A DNA stretch of 64,000 bases, from positions 558,001 to 622,000 of the forward strand of contig JAWZYU010000058.1 of NCBI GenBank assembly GCA_038380435.1. Reading direction: 5' to 3'. The stretch is from Ryuthela nishihirai (lineage: Eukaryota; Arthropoda; Arachnida; Araneae; Heptathelidae). Under the pieces are notes generated by a model. It had not been told where the DNA came from. It ran no database searches and worked only from the letters and a program-made list of their open reading frames with translations. Of the stretch, positions 54,247 through 64,000 are shown piece after piece. Every line of letters starts with the position of its first letter. Position 1 is the stretch's first letter. Both the position numbers and the translations under genes were made by a program.

Positions 54247-55999
54247 ATGGCTGCAGGCGGAAGCAGAAAGAAGAAGACCTCGCCGACGAATACAAGAATT
54301 AAGGTAAAAAAAATAAGTACAATGATACTGAAGAAAAAACTAACAACAAGGATTTAAAATCTAAAAGTGAAAATGGTGCACGAGATGAACTGAAGACTAT
54401 TGAATCGGTTGAAGACTTACCTAAAATGGATTTTTCAATGATTAGTGACTTTACCACGTTAAATGAAGATCTTAAACTTTCCTCAGAGTCGGAAACGTCA
54501 CCATCGAAATCTATTGAAGAAAACTGTGAACATACATCTAACTTGACCATGATTTTGGATAAAAAAGATTTGGTATGATTTTGGTATGAAGGTATTTATG
54601 AGACTAAATCTTCTGACCCTCATAATGTTATTTTAAATACTAATGAAAATTCAATTGCTAGCAATGAAAATAAGAATTTTGCAACTATCACAAAAAGTGA
54701 TTGTGAATTTACTAAGTTTCCGGATATAATCGAAAAATCGATTAGTGATAAGGAAGACCTGTCATTGGTTATTAAGGGGATTGATAATGACATTAGCGAA
54801 CTTGATCTAATTAAGGTTACAGCTTTCTTTTATAAATTACTTGGTGTTCATATTGACGGGAAATTATTTCACAGGGGAGATTGTTGGTTTTTCCCAGTAA
54901 TAAATCTCAGCATGATAAAATTTTGAATCTTAAAGAAATTTTAAATACTAAAGTGATTGTCCAGTACCCAGATTTTAAGAAGTCAGTTCTTGGTACTATC
55001 ATAGGGGTTCCTACATTTTTAGATGACGATTTCTTGATGGAAAACCTTGAACACCAAAATGTCATCAGCCTAAGAAGGATGTGGCATTATGAAAAGGAGA
55101 TTGAACCCAATAGTGAAACTTTTTCAAATCCAACCAACAAAATAATTTTGGAATTTGAAGGTGAAATTCTGCCAAAACATGTTTTTTTAGGCTTCACAAG
55201 ACACGCTGTGAAAAATTATAATCTTCCCCCACATTTGTGCCTCAAGTGTTATTCCTTTGGCCATTTGTTATATGCTTGTCGAGGAAGAGAAACCTGTAAG
55301 AAATGTGGAGGTCGACATAAATACAAGAATTGCACAGCTAAAAAATTTTGCTGCCCGAATTGCAAAGGGAATCATCCGGCAACTTTTTCAGGATGTCCGG
55401 TAAAATTAATTGCTTGCAGAGCAAGAGAACTCCAATTAAAAGAAAAGATTACATGGCAGCAAGCCTTCACAAAAGCTAAATTAACATCGGAAAACAAATA
55501 TGAAAGATCTAAAGATAATTGCTTGAATAATGTTCAATCACAAGAAATTTTCTACTCAGAAAAATCCGGAAGGATTGAAACTAACAATAATGAGGACCTG
55601 ACAGAAAGCTCATCACAAATTAATATCGAGGACGACACAGAGAACTTTCCTCGCTTACCAACATCTTCAAAATTAAGTGAAAGGTTAAGTTGTGCTAAGG
55701 TTAAGAAAATTACCTTCAACACTGAAGGTTTGAAAGGTCCAGATATAACCAAAGCATACCATGATAGGCTACTTAGTCATTACGACAATCGTGGTTTGCT
55801 TACTGCTGAAGTCGAGAAGGAATGGGATCAGTTTAAACAGACTTTTCTTGAAACCAACAGTACTCTTTTGGGTAAAAGGGAACAGAGGAAACAAAATTAT
55901 TTGAGTGATAAGGCTACGGAACTTATTTCTGATAGAAGGAAGTGCAGGATTAATATGAATCAACACCCTACTAGTCCTAACAGAAGGTATTACAACTAG
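54247..55999 (+). pseudogene. Gag-like ORF1 with three zinc knuckles, fused to RTE linker
   Basis: Starts MAAGGSRKKKTSPTN at 54,247. Frameshifts near 54,310 and 54,880 and a stop near 54,580 break the first half, which is acidic and then RRM-like. The long open part (54,881-55,999, 372 codons) has CLKCYSFGHLLYAC, CKKCGGRHKYKNC and CPNCKGNHPATFSGC (residues about 120-175), the knuckle cluster of I/Jockey-type ORF1 proteins that bind element RNA. From about residue 268 it reads as RTE linker (AKVKKITFNTEGLK, TSPNRRYY), as in the copies at 24.6 and 49.5 kb. Confidence 0.82.
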
Positions 56000-56985
56000 C
56001 TTAATAAACATGTAAAAGATCAGTTAACAGCTGATAAGAATCTTTGGTTTGATAGCTTGGCTAACAAAGCAGAGGAAGCAGTTAGACAGCACAACAGCAG
56101 AGGGTTGCACCAGATTGTTAATGTTTAATGTGGGAAGAAACAGACAGGACCTTTTCTCTTTAGTTATTGATTATGTAATGCGAAATTCATTGCAAGGGAA
56201 AGATTTTGGCCTTAAATGGTCTAGAGATTTCAAAATTTCTGATTTAGATTATGCAGATGATTTGGCCCTGTTGGCTACTGATGTTGATGAGATGAATTCG
56301 TTCATTAGGGCTGTTGATCAGACTGGTAATAGAGTAGGTTTGGTGATAAACAGAGAAAAAACTAAAGTGATGAAAATTGGTCAGGCAGATGGTGCTTTAG
56401 AGGCTTTGAATGGCTGTACTATTGAGCAAGTGTCTCAGTTTAGTTATCTTAGGAGCTACGTAACATGTGGTGATGTGCAGTATGAGATAAATAGAAGAAT
56501 AGGGATTGCTGCTGGGACTTTTAAGAATCTATGGAGAGTATGGAAAAATAGGCGTATACACCTAAAGACTAAAATTAGGCTGTGTAATATTTTGGTTCTT
56601 TCTAAGGTTAGTTATGGTGGCGAAACATGACCTTTATTAGCAGGATAACAAGAAACTTGATGCCTTTGATTCTAGATGCTTACGCAGTATCTTGGGCATT
56701 ACGTGGTTTGACTTTGAAAGCAATGATGAGGTTAGAAGAAGGGAGTCTTTTGAGCAGCATATTGTGCAGAGAGAGACAGACTGTGTTAGCTGCAGATTGG
56801 CAAAGAGCATTATGAACAGTGTACCTAAGGTATCAGAAAAGGATTCAATGAGCAGACAATGTCAAACAGGACGTTGCTAGAATTGGCCTAGAGTTGCCAA
56901 ATGCAGCAGCTGTAGCTCAAAAGAGACAAGTCTGGTGTGGAAAATTACACAGTCTGGTTGGACCTCCATAGCCCATGGCTGCATG
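56000..56985 (+). pseudogene. RTE-like reverse transcriptase remnant, internally deleted
   Basis: After the linker (AVRQHNSR), sequence jumps near 56,150 from the GRKR region directly to LFSLVIDYVMRNSLQG, losing RT fingers and motif A. The catalytic YADDLALLA is present near 56,250. Frames break near 56,630 and after, and the C-terminal blocks are badly eroded. It is the most diverged RTE copy in the window. Confidence 0.83.
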
Positions 56986-56995
56986 AGGATTTTGT

Positions 56996-57833
56996 ATGTA
57001 TGTATGTATGTATATATTTTATAAAAATAGTAAGAAAAGTAAAAATTATTGTAAATGGTCAAAAGTCCAAATATGTCAACAAATAAAGTTTCTGTGTTTT
57101 AAGAGATGCAAACTTGAATTGTATTTTTCAAGTGATTTGAATAATTAGAAAAAATATTGGACGTATTAAAATATATCTTGAATTACAAATATAAGGCAAT
57201 GATGAATTTGTATTATGCATTAGTTCATTCCTACAGTATTTATGGTATCTGTTTAAGAAACACTAATACTAGAAACTTTCTATATCTTGCAGAAACCTAA
57301 TTTGAGACGTATTTTACATTTGACTTATAATGATCCAGTAAAAAATTTCCTTTTTCACCTCTATGATTTCTGTATATAAACAATTCTGTTATGTTATGTA
57401 TATTTTTTGTGGAAGATCAATCACTACATAATTTACGTTACACAGGCATTCATTATTTATTCATAATGCACAAATTTTACCTTACGACTATGGCATTCAA
57501 ACATTAACTAATGAATGGTATATAACCTGTTCTCTTGAAAAATGATTGAAACTAACTAAAACATTAAATCTCTGAGGAAACTGTGAAAATCAGATTCTGA
57601 TATTTCCCAAGGGTATTATGAAAATAAACCTTAAATTTACATGTCATCCAAACTATTAATGAGTGACAAATGCTCTGTACTCTATAACATATGTTGGTTT
57701 GTGATCACTATTTCTTAAACCTATATTTCACATAACTAAATAAAAAACTCATATTCAATACCCTCCCTCAGCAAACAACAACCACGATGCAAACAGGAAA
57801 GATAAATAAATTAATTGTGATTAAACATATAGC
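56996..57833. other. AT-rich, no gene recognised
   Basis: No repeat shared with the rest of the window and no exon supported. It could be intron of the minus-strand THAP gene. Confidence 0.4.
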
Positions 57834-58419
57834 TACGGTGACCATACGTCCTTTATTTCACTGCTCTGTCCTTTAGATTTAATTTTTTCTAAAATGACCA
57901 TTTTGTCCTTTTTTTTGTGAATTAATATAGTAAACTGAATATTGGAGCGCAGTAGATGGGTTGAAATTTTTAAATATTTCACAGATAAACAAATATTTTT
58001 TAAAAACATTTTAAAAAACGTTGAATTTTGCTTATGTGTCCCTGGATCTAATGCCCCCATTGAATGAATATTTTGATTAGCCAACAATATGTGGACCAGT
58101 GAAAAAACCAAATTAAAAATCGAAACATTGAAAGCATGCATTTATACCAAATGGAACTTTGACATGAATTGTTTACAGTTTTAAGAATTTTTAAAGCACA
58201 AACCTGATTTATTAAAAATGTTTTCTTGTGAAAAGTATCAAAATTAAATTTTTAAGTAATAATATGATTGTTTAAAATGCTATGCATATACTTATATTTT
58301 ATAATAAATGTTATAAACCTTTTTAGTTTTAGTGAAACAAATAAACGCAACCTGCTTTTTTTATTATGAAACAATTTCTGATTGTCCTTTATTTTCTCCA
58401 AACAAATATATTCACCGTA
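57834..58419 (+). mobile_element. hAT-like non-autonomous transposon (MITE)
   Basis: Terminal TACGGTGA (57,834-57,841) and TCACCGTA (58,412-58,419) are inverted. Inside them TCCTTTATTT near the left end mirrors AAATAAAGGA near the right. Flanks CATATAGC and CGTATAGC form an 8-bp duplication with one mismatch, as expected for hAT. There is no transposase. A partial relative is at 11,426. If the THAP gene runs left, the element lies in its first intron. Confidence 0.78.
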
Positions 58420-58590
58420 CGTATAGCAGTTAACTTATATGAATGTATAGCACAATATATTCTTCACAATTATCATTCAAACCATTTTATATAATCTTCC
58501 CAAATATTGCAATTTTGCTAGGATTTCAGCAATCTAAAATTTTCATCACAAGTATACTTGCTATTATAAAACGGCAAAAAACTGACATAC

Positions 58591-58743
58591 CTTGCTAAAT
58601 TTCGTTACTGTGAAGTTTTCTCTTGTTATTGATAGCAGCCATTTTCTGCACAATTCTACATCCTGGGGAAAACTGTAAACGCGAACTTTTGTTGAATTTT
58701 TATAGTTGCCTCTACAGCTGGGAACAGAACAAGGATGAGGCAT
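58591..58743 (-). CDS. THAP-domain protein, first coding exon
   Basis: From ATG at 58,743, 51 codons: MPHPCSVPSCRGNYKNS, VRVYSFPQD, CRKWLLSITRENF, TVTKFSK, then GTATGT (58,590-58,585), a good splice donor. The pattern is the N-terminal half of a THAP zinc finger: CX4C, the FP pair, and the conserved Trp. The second C and H of the C2CH site should be in the next exon. Read-through gives VCQFFAVL then a stop, which lacks the His, supporting splicing. THAP proteins are DNA-binding factors or domesticated P-element transposase relatives. No following exon was found to the left. The one convincing host gene here. Confidence 0.78.
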
Positions 58744-59055
58744 TTCTTCGAAAACTTATTCACAATTAAAATTCACAAATGATATTCACAGAACAATATA
58801 AACGCCACTTCAAAGATTTAGCATTTCTTGCTAATACACACAAACATCTCGTATCCAACAGCTACGGGGTGTCAAGATGCTAGATCGACGAAGGATGACG
58901 TCAGAACAAGGCCAACTAGAAAGACAGGCCATGACACTGAGGCGATCCTCAACCGTCACGTGATCAACTTAGTCCGGTAGCTGCAAACGCCACTCGATTC
59001 GTTCGCACAGAACCTTGGATCTCGTTTTTGCGATTTCATTTCGTTTTTTTTCGTA
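58744..59055 (-). promoter_or_regulatory. candidate promoter of the THAP gene
   Basis: Immediately upstream of the THAP start the sequence is richer in GC and CpG than its surroundings. It contains a CRE palindrome TGACGTCA (58,896-58,903) and an E-box palindrome TCACGTGA (58,956-58,963). No TATA box was seen. Inferred from position and motifs. Confidence 0.5.
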
Positions 59056-61375
59056 TCGTTAAATCACATGAAAAACTCCTTGTGTAGAATAAATAATGGC
59101 TGTATTCTTTTTCTACTTTTTTGTTTTGCCTTTTATATAAGCGAATTTAAATTTGATAGTTAATTTAAAACTAGCTGATTTTTACAAGAAACCTAATTTT
59201 TTTTTCTTTCTTCATACCTCATTTAATCTAATTTGTGATAATTCTAAAAATACCAGCAGTTTCCTTACAAAAAATTAAAGGCATAATATTATAGTGTTTA
59301 GAATAAAGAACAAAATCAGAAAACCAGAGGTGTATTTAAACGGGTGGTTTGGGATATGTATATACAAATATATATAATTTTTAAATTCTTTTTTTTAAAA
59401 CATTTAACAACTGCAAGGCATTGATTCAGAATACACCACTGGTTTTCATTTACTTACCAGTTGCGGTATCCTTAATATTTACTTATTGAGTACATTTTTT
59501 TAATCTTTTGAAAAAGAAATCGCCCGACCCAAATATAATTTAAAAAATATATACTTTCAGTGGTCACTTATTAGATAAATTTCCATGATATGCAAGCAGT
59601 AATCGAGATTTTACAGCGCAATAACTTCTTAAAATTATTAAGGAAAATTGTGACAGTAGCTACGTTGCACGTTTGGTATTTAATTATGGAATATTTAATA
59701 ACAGTTATTCCACTTTATATAACTGCTGTCGCGTAAACAGGTTGAAATGGAAGCAATAACCGGTACATTAAACTTTAGTAAGATAAATACAGTGAAAAGT
59801 ATGAATATATTTTAGTAGTTCACATACTAATTTCCATCAATTTTGAACGAGCTAAGTTAAATATTTCTACCTTCATAACTATTTAAATACTGAACCTCAT
59901 ATTTCTAAAAACCTAGATTTAATGGTTTATTTTCAATTGCATTTTCCTATGAAAAGCACAATGAAAAAATTGCTGTGCCCTATTGACAGAAGTGTACCTA
60001 ATAAAGTGACTGCTTAGCACTTCTGATTGCCACAATAGGACAGTTTGATGAACAGAAACAGCATATTTGATAGGAATGAACATATTTTTCATCTTTATTT
60101 GAGGTAGTTTACAACAAATTATTTTCAGTGCAAACATGGGCATAATGTCCCTGAGGCAACATAATGCAAATACAGTGAGAAATATACAGATTTGAATAAA
60201 ACTTGTACTGTATTCAGCAGTAATATTTTAGAATATGATACAGAAAATTACAAAACTCATAAAAAATTAAGATTTTCTGCATATTGATTTTAACAATATA
60301 CTAGTGTATATCACAGCTTTGGAATATATTTAAGTAAATATTTCACTACACTTTTTTTTGTTTCTTTTCAACTCATAAAAGATGCCCTATGAAGATGTGA
60401 CAAGAAATATATTAGATCATGTAATATCAGTTCATTATAAAACATTTATCTAGCAAATTGATTTTAATGAAAATTATGTATCTCTTCCTAAAAGACTCAT
60501 ACATAATCTAGAACATGAAAGATATCCTAAAATTCATTAATTTTGCACTCGCATAACACATCACAGCTTCTGAAAGAACATAATATTCTGCAAAAGTAAT
60601 TTTCAGACACTAAATTTTGTCAACATTCTTGGCACTCAATAAATTTGTTTAAATTTCTTACCGAATTTCTAATGATAATAAACAACATAAGCAACTCAAA
60701 AACAAACACTTGACTAGGTTGACATTATTTTTAAAGTCATATTTATGAAGTTACAAAATTTTATTAACTGATCAGTCATTTAATATTGAAAATGATCAAT
60801 ACAACCTAATTCTCATGAACCATCTGAAATAATTCTTCAAACAGAATGTCAGTAAAAGGATGATTATTTGATTTAGAGCAAATAATGGGTGTTGCAAACT
60901 GATGACTAGTCAGATTGGACACCTATATCTAAGAGATAATGTTGAACCCAAAGCTGGTTACAACAGTTTAAAACGGTATAAAAATTAGTGTCATTTTTCC
61001 TTCACAGAATATTGGTAAAATTCAGCTTTCATAACTCTTTAAAAAGGTATATTAAAGGTTCTAAAGGTTATGTATTTTCAGGTGAATAGGAGAAAATGAA
61101 TTAAAGAGAATCCGAATTTTACATCTTTCAAATACATGTATGAGCCTGAAGCATAACAATGGGAGAACACATTAGTTAATCATGGTTAATCATGCATAAT
61201 TTATTTACTGCATAGGCTCAGGTAATAAATATGTTAAGACAGAGAATATTGCTGTTTGCAAAGTCAAAATTAATAGATTATTGTAAATGGCACATTAAGT
61301 TCAAGGTACAAAAATTGCCAAATGATATAATTTTTTTTGAGTGACTTGACTAGGGAATTCAAACCTGAGCACCAT
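59056..61375. other. AT-rich, no gene or repeat recognised
   Basis: No similarity to other parts of the window. The minus frame at 59,919-60,143 has no recognisable domain. Could be intergenic or the 3' UTR or intron of a gene lying to the right. Confidence 0.4.
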
Positions 61376-61422
61376 TTTTGCATATACCAATATGCACCTT
61401 TTGCATATTGGTATATGCAAAA
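61376..61422. repeat. perfect 21-bp inverted repeat, 5-base loop
   Basis: TTTTGCATATACCAATATGC plus A (61,376-61,396) pairs exactly with 61,402-61,422. Flanks do not extend the pairing. Confidence 0.92.
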
Positions 61423-61590
61423 GATAATATTGAATCCACAACCAACTTTTTTTCTTCTTTATAATTATTGCTTCTTTATAATTATGTGCTCATATATATC
61501 AACATATATTATATTTCTTTTCGAAAATCTCTAGCTAGCAATCACAGCCAGAAAAAGCAAACATTATATATTCATATATATAATACTGTT

Positions 61591-61702
61591 AAAATACAGT
61601 CCATAAATACTCTCAACCTCATAGAGCTGTATTGTCTTGTGAAAATACAGTCCATAAATACTCTCAACCTGATAGAGCTGTATTGTCGTGTGAAAATCCA
61701 GT
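61591..61702 (+). repeat. 51-bp tandem repeat, two units plus partial
   Basis: AAAATACAGTCCATAAATAC begins at 61,591 and 61,642, with two differences between units; a partial third unit starts at 61,693. Confidence 0.88.
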
Positions 61703-61722
61703 AAAACTCTTGGTGGCACAGT

Positions 61723-62030
61723 GGCAGGGGTGGCTCAGTTGGTAGAATGCCAGATTTATAATCTGCTGTTCCCAGGTTTGAATCCCATCTGGGATCTTAT
61801 CTGTCAATAGGGGACACTGATGGGTTTGGAAAAGACACCATCTGTAGAATGAGACATTAAGCCATGGGCCCCATACCCTGTGTATGTTAAAGAACACTCT
61901 GGATAGCCTTGATGGGAGGCTACCACCTCTCCAGTGTGCTGCCTCCCCTAAACTATCGGCCCTTGGGAACTGGCCATTTAGCCCATTGTATGAAAGGAAG
62001 TGCCATTCAGAGGTTAATAAAAAACAACTG
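61723..62030 (+). mobile_element. SINE family 1, old diverged copy
   Basis: Head GGGGTGGCTCAGTTGGTAGA and GGTTTGAATCCC, with a shortened body keeping TTAAAGAACACTCTGGATAG. CpG sites of the family have mostly become TG or CA, a sign of age and methylation decay. Confidence 0.78.
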
Positions 62031-62063
62031 GTAGACACACAGTATTCTAATATATACATAGTA

Positions 62064-62251
62064 CATGGCCGAGTGGTTAGCGCACTTGGCTACTGATCTA
62101 AGGGACCTGGGTTCGAGTCCCGGGTAAAGCATGGCTGTTTGCGTCGTTTTTCTGCTGAGGTCCTGCCGTCCTCTCAGACCTTCTACTATGGCATATAAAC
62201 TGACAGGCTCCTGTCAGACCTTTGTGGCAAGCAGCTGCTTGAGGGGGTATT
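62064..62251 (+). mobile_element. SINE family 2, full length
   Basis: CATGGCCGAGTGGTTAGCGC, then GGTTCGAGTCCCGGGTAAAGC, and the body to GCTTGAGGGGGTATTTTG. One of the best-preserved heads in the window. It lacks a proper acceptor stem, so it is not a tRNA gene. Confidence 0.83.
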
Positions 62252-62994
62252 TTGTGTTGCATTAGATTTTTTTATAAACCTTTAGAATGATTTTGTAAAT
62301 AAAACTGTAATTTTCATTAGGTAATTGTTATAAACTGAAAGCCCACTCTCACTACAAGTATTCAGCAATATAAATTAATATCTGATTAATTAAATTTTAA
62401 TGTTTTCATACTATTTTTGAATTTAAGCTTTAATGACATTATCTGCTATTTCATGGACATAAAAACAACATGAAAATATTTTTTTTCCATAGAAGAACCA
62501 AAAATAAAGGGTTTTAAATTTAGAAGAAATTAATTAAATTAGAAAGAAAAATAACTGGTTTTGGGTTCAACAATATCTTTTGCATATTGGATTTCAATCT
62601 GACTAAGCCATTAATAGTAACATCCATTATCTGATCTACATAAAATAATAAATAATCATCCTTTTATTGACATTTTCAATTTCAAAAATTGTGATCGACA
62701 TGATATACTCTAAAGACTGATAAAACCTGTTCCTATGGATACATAGTTACTCTACCTAGATATATGAAATATATATATTATGAATAAGAATACAAGTACA
62801 AATTTTGCAGTTCAAACAAGTGCTGATAGCATAATTATGTCTAAACTACTTTTCCCTTCAACGTATAAAACTTATTAGCTCAAAAACAAAAAAGATTGCC
62901 AAGAGAATTGTTTGTGCAAAGAATATCAAGCATGGACTCGACAATTTTTGTGGGCAACGACAAATATCTGGTTTGCCCCTTAAAAATAAAACAG
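62252..62994. other. AT-rich, no gene recognised
   Basis: Nothing supported in any frame, and no shared repeat. Confidence 0.4.
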
Positions 62995-63137
62995 TACCCC
63001 CTCAAGCAACTGCTTGCCACAGAGGTCTGACAGGAGCCTGTCAGTTTACATGCCATAGTAGAAGGTCTGAGCAGATGGCAGGACCTCAGCAGAAAAACAA
63101 CATGCACATCCATGCCTTACCCGGGGCTCGAACCCAG
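62995..63137 (-). mobile_element. SINE family 2, minus strand
   Basis: TACCCCCTCAAGCAACTGC through CCGGGGCTCGAACCCAG. The outer part of the head is missing. Confidence 0.78.
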
Positions 63138-63239
63138 TTTATGAAATGAAAAATGCTAGCATTCAGTAATTAACCTGATCATCAACACATTTATAGCAAT
63201 TTGCAAAACTATTAAATATGAGTAGTTAAAATATCAAAT

Positions 63240-63452
63240 AATTCATGCTCTCAACTTCAAAACTAGGCCAAACAAATTGTATCGTGTTTGTGATCAAAGG
63301 AACATGGGTTGAAGTCCCAGGTAAGGCATGGATGCTTCTATTGCGTCTTTCTGCTGAGATCACACCTTCCTCTCAAATCTCTAAGGCATATTACACTGGC
63401 AGGCTCCGGTCAGACCTCTGTGGGAAGCAGTTGTTTGAGGAGGTATTTATAT
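63240..63452 (+). mobile_element. SINE family 2, very old copy
   Basis: GGTTGAAGTCCCAGGTAAGGC, CAGGCTCCGGTCAGACCTCTG and GGGAAGCAGTTGTTTGAGG preserve the family plan with many changes. Confidence 0.68.
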
Positions 63453-64000
63453 TTTATTATAATGAAAAGAACATCAGCCTCACATCTTTAGAAATTTTTA
63501 TACACGATCACTAAGCGCACAATGTTACTGAAAACTATGCTGTAAAAGAAATGATAATTGCCTTTCATGTAAAACATTTGCATCAATAAAGTCGAAAAAA
63601 AATTCAGTTAATTAGTTTTCCAATGATGAAACCACTGTTTCATAAATGAGTAAATGGCACGAGTGGGACACAAGCATATTTGTGGCAAATGAGGGCATTC
63701 AAAAGACCAAGCAATGACAGGTAATCTGCTAACATTAATAAAGTTCAATACATTAGAGCAAAACATATTATTGCAACCAAACCCATTATACACATTAGGT
63801 GCTGGGTTATTTCCCCTCACAACAGCATTTTGTCCACACGACTAAAAGCCAGGTCACAATGACTCCTTCCCTAATTAAAATGGATCCATTGGATAGCAGT
63901 TACAAAATATGATAGAAACCAGATATTCAGCATCTGTCATAACATATGTAGGATATGATTCTCCCTCTCACAGAGCCATGACTTAATATCTCATAGAATA
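63453..64000. other. no gene recognised
   Basis: AT-rich to the end of the window. The minus frame at 63,608-63,820 has no recognisable domain. A faint SINE-1-like remnant (GCCAGGTCACAATG, then GAGCCATGACTTAATATC) is possible at 63,850-63,995. Confidence 0.4.

Larger units (their letters stand above)
53781..56995 (+). mobile_element. mosaic LINE: I/Jockey-type ORF1 joined to RTE-like ORF2
   Basis: 53,781-54,246 looks like a LINE 5' UTR (GC-richer, with an arthropod initiator-like TCAGTT at 54,109). 54,247-55,680 encodes a Gag-like ORF1. From about 55,681 the sequence becomes the RTE linker, in frame. RTE sequence then continues with a large internal deletion to a 3' end in TATG repeats (56,995). 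RTE elements do not normally carry this three-knuckle ORF1, so two element types have been fused. Confidence 0.75.

Noticed and set aside
54299..54550. Minus-strand 83-codon frame
   Set aside because: Shadow of the acidic region of the LINE ORF1 on the plus strand.
57000..58580. Second THAP exon (continuation with C and H of the C2CH site)
   Set aside because: No minus-strand stretch encoding a VC..HF-type segment behind a splice acceptor was found.
59919..60143. 74-codon minus-strand frame
   Set aside because: No domain, no splice context and no repeat in the window to support it.
62064..62135. tRNA gene (A and B boxes, tRNA-like arms)
   Set aside because: The same head recurs with a fixed non-tRNA body in many copies and lacks a proper acceptor stem; it is SINE family 2. 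The same applies to SINE family 1 heads.

Overview
This is a repeat-dominated piece of an animal nuclear genome, most likely an arthropod. It is AT-rich and contains RTE-like and I-like LINEs, a Ty3/Gypsy LTR element with a tRNA-Leu-type primer site, two tRNA-derived SINE families, hAT-like DNA transposons, a 28S rDNA fragment, a histone H2B fragment and one probable host exon (THAP domain). There are no prokaryotic features. The species cannot be named from the sequence. Almost every long open frame belongs to a mobile element.

Layout. 1-5.7 kb: RTE endonuclease fragment, dispersed repeats and an RTE copy with perfect target duplications. 6-11.4 kb: a repeat unit split by a 3.9-kb I-like LINE (minus strand) with an open 1140-codon frame. 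11.4-15.7 kb: hAT-like remnant, a 5'-truncated RTE with an 8-bp target duplication, and a minus-strand RTE. 15.7-20.6 kb: further copies of the same dispersed repeats, partly as inverted pairs. 21-22.3 kb: a 28S 3' end with spacer-like repeats and a SINE. 22.5-24.8 kb: minus-strand RTE. 25.9-26.8 kb: SINE cluster. 27.4-33.4 kb: complete but broken Gypsy element with two LTRs. 34.03-41.92 kb: LTR-internal-LTR-internal-LTR array of a chimeric retroelement. 43.35-48.17 kb: large imperfect palindrome. 48.35-50.5 kb: RTE copy abutting an H2B fragment. 51 kb: A/G-rich tandem repeat. 53.8-57 kb: mosaic LINE. 57.8-58.4 kb: hAT-like MITE. 58.6-59.05 kb: THAP-domain exon with promoter-like upstream sequence. 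59-64 kb: AT-rich sequence with old SINEs.

The most striking object is the chimeric retroelement at 34,030-41,918. It has Gypsy-type LTRs, a tRNA-Leu primer binding site, a polypurine tract, a gag-like coiled-coil start and the last ~48 codons of Gypsy pol. Nearly all of gag-pol between these is replaced by foreign sequence: ~300 unrecognised residues, ~350 residues of a thymidine/pyrimidine-nucleoside phosphorylase without introns, and a degenerate C2H2 zinc finger. The parts are fused into one uninterrupted 1015-codon frame. Two internal copies and three LTRs appear identical and sit between ATAT duplications. A related repeat at 16.2 kb preserves the unoccupied site. The simplest reading is a non-autonomous Gypsy relative that captured host cDNAs, moved recently with enzymes supplied in trans, and became a tandem dimer by LTR-LTR recombination (or in assembly).

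Because dispersed repeats are present in several copies, many insertions (RTE, SINE, LTR element) can be compared with an empty paralogous site inside this same window, which fixes their ends to the base.
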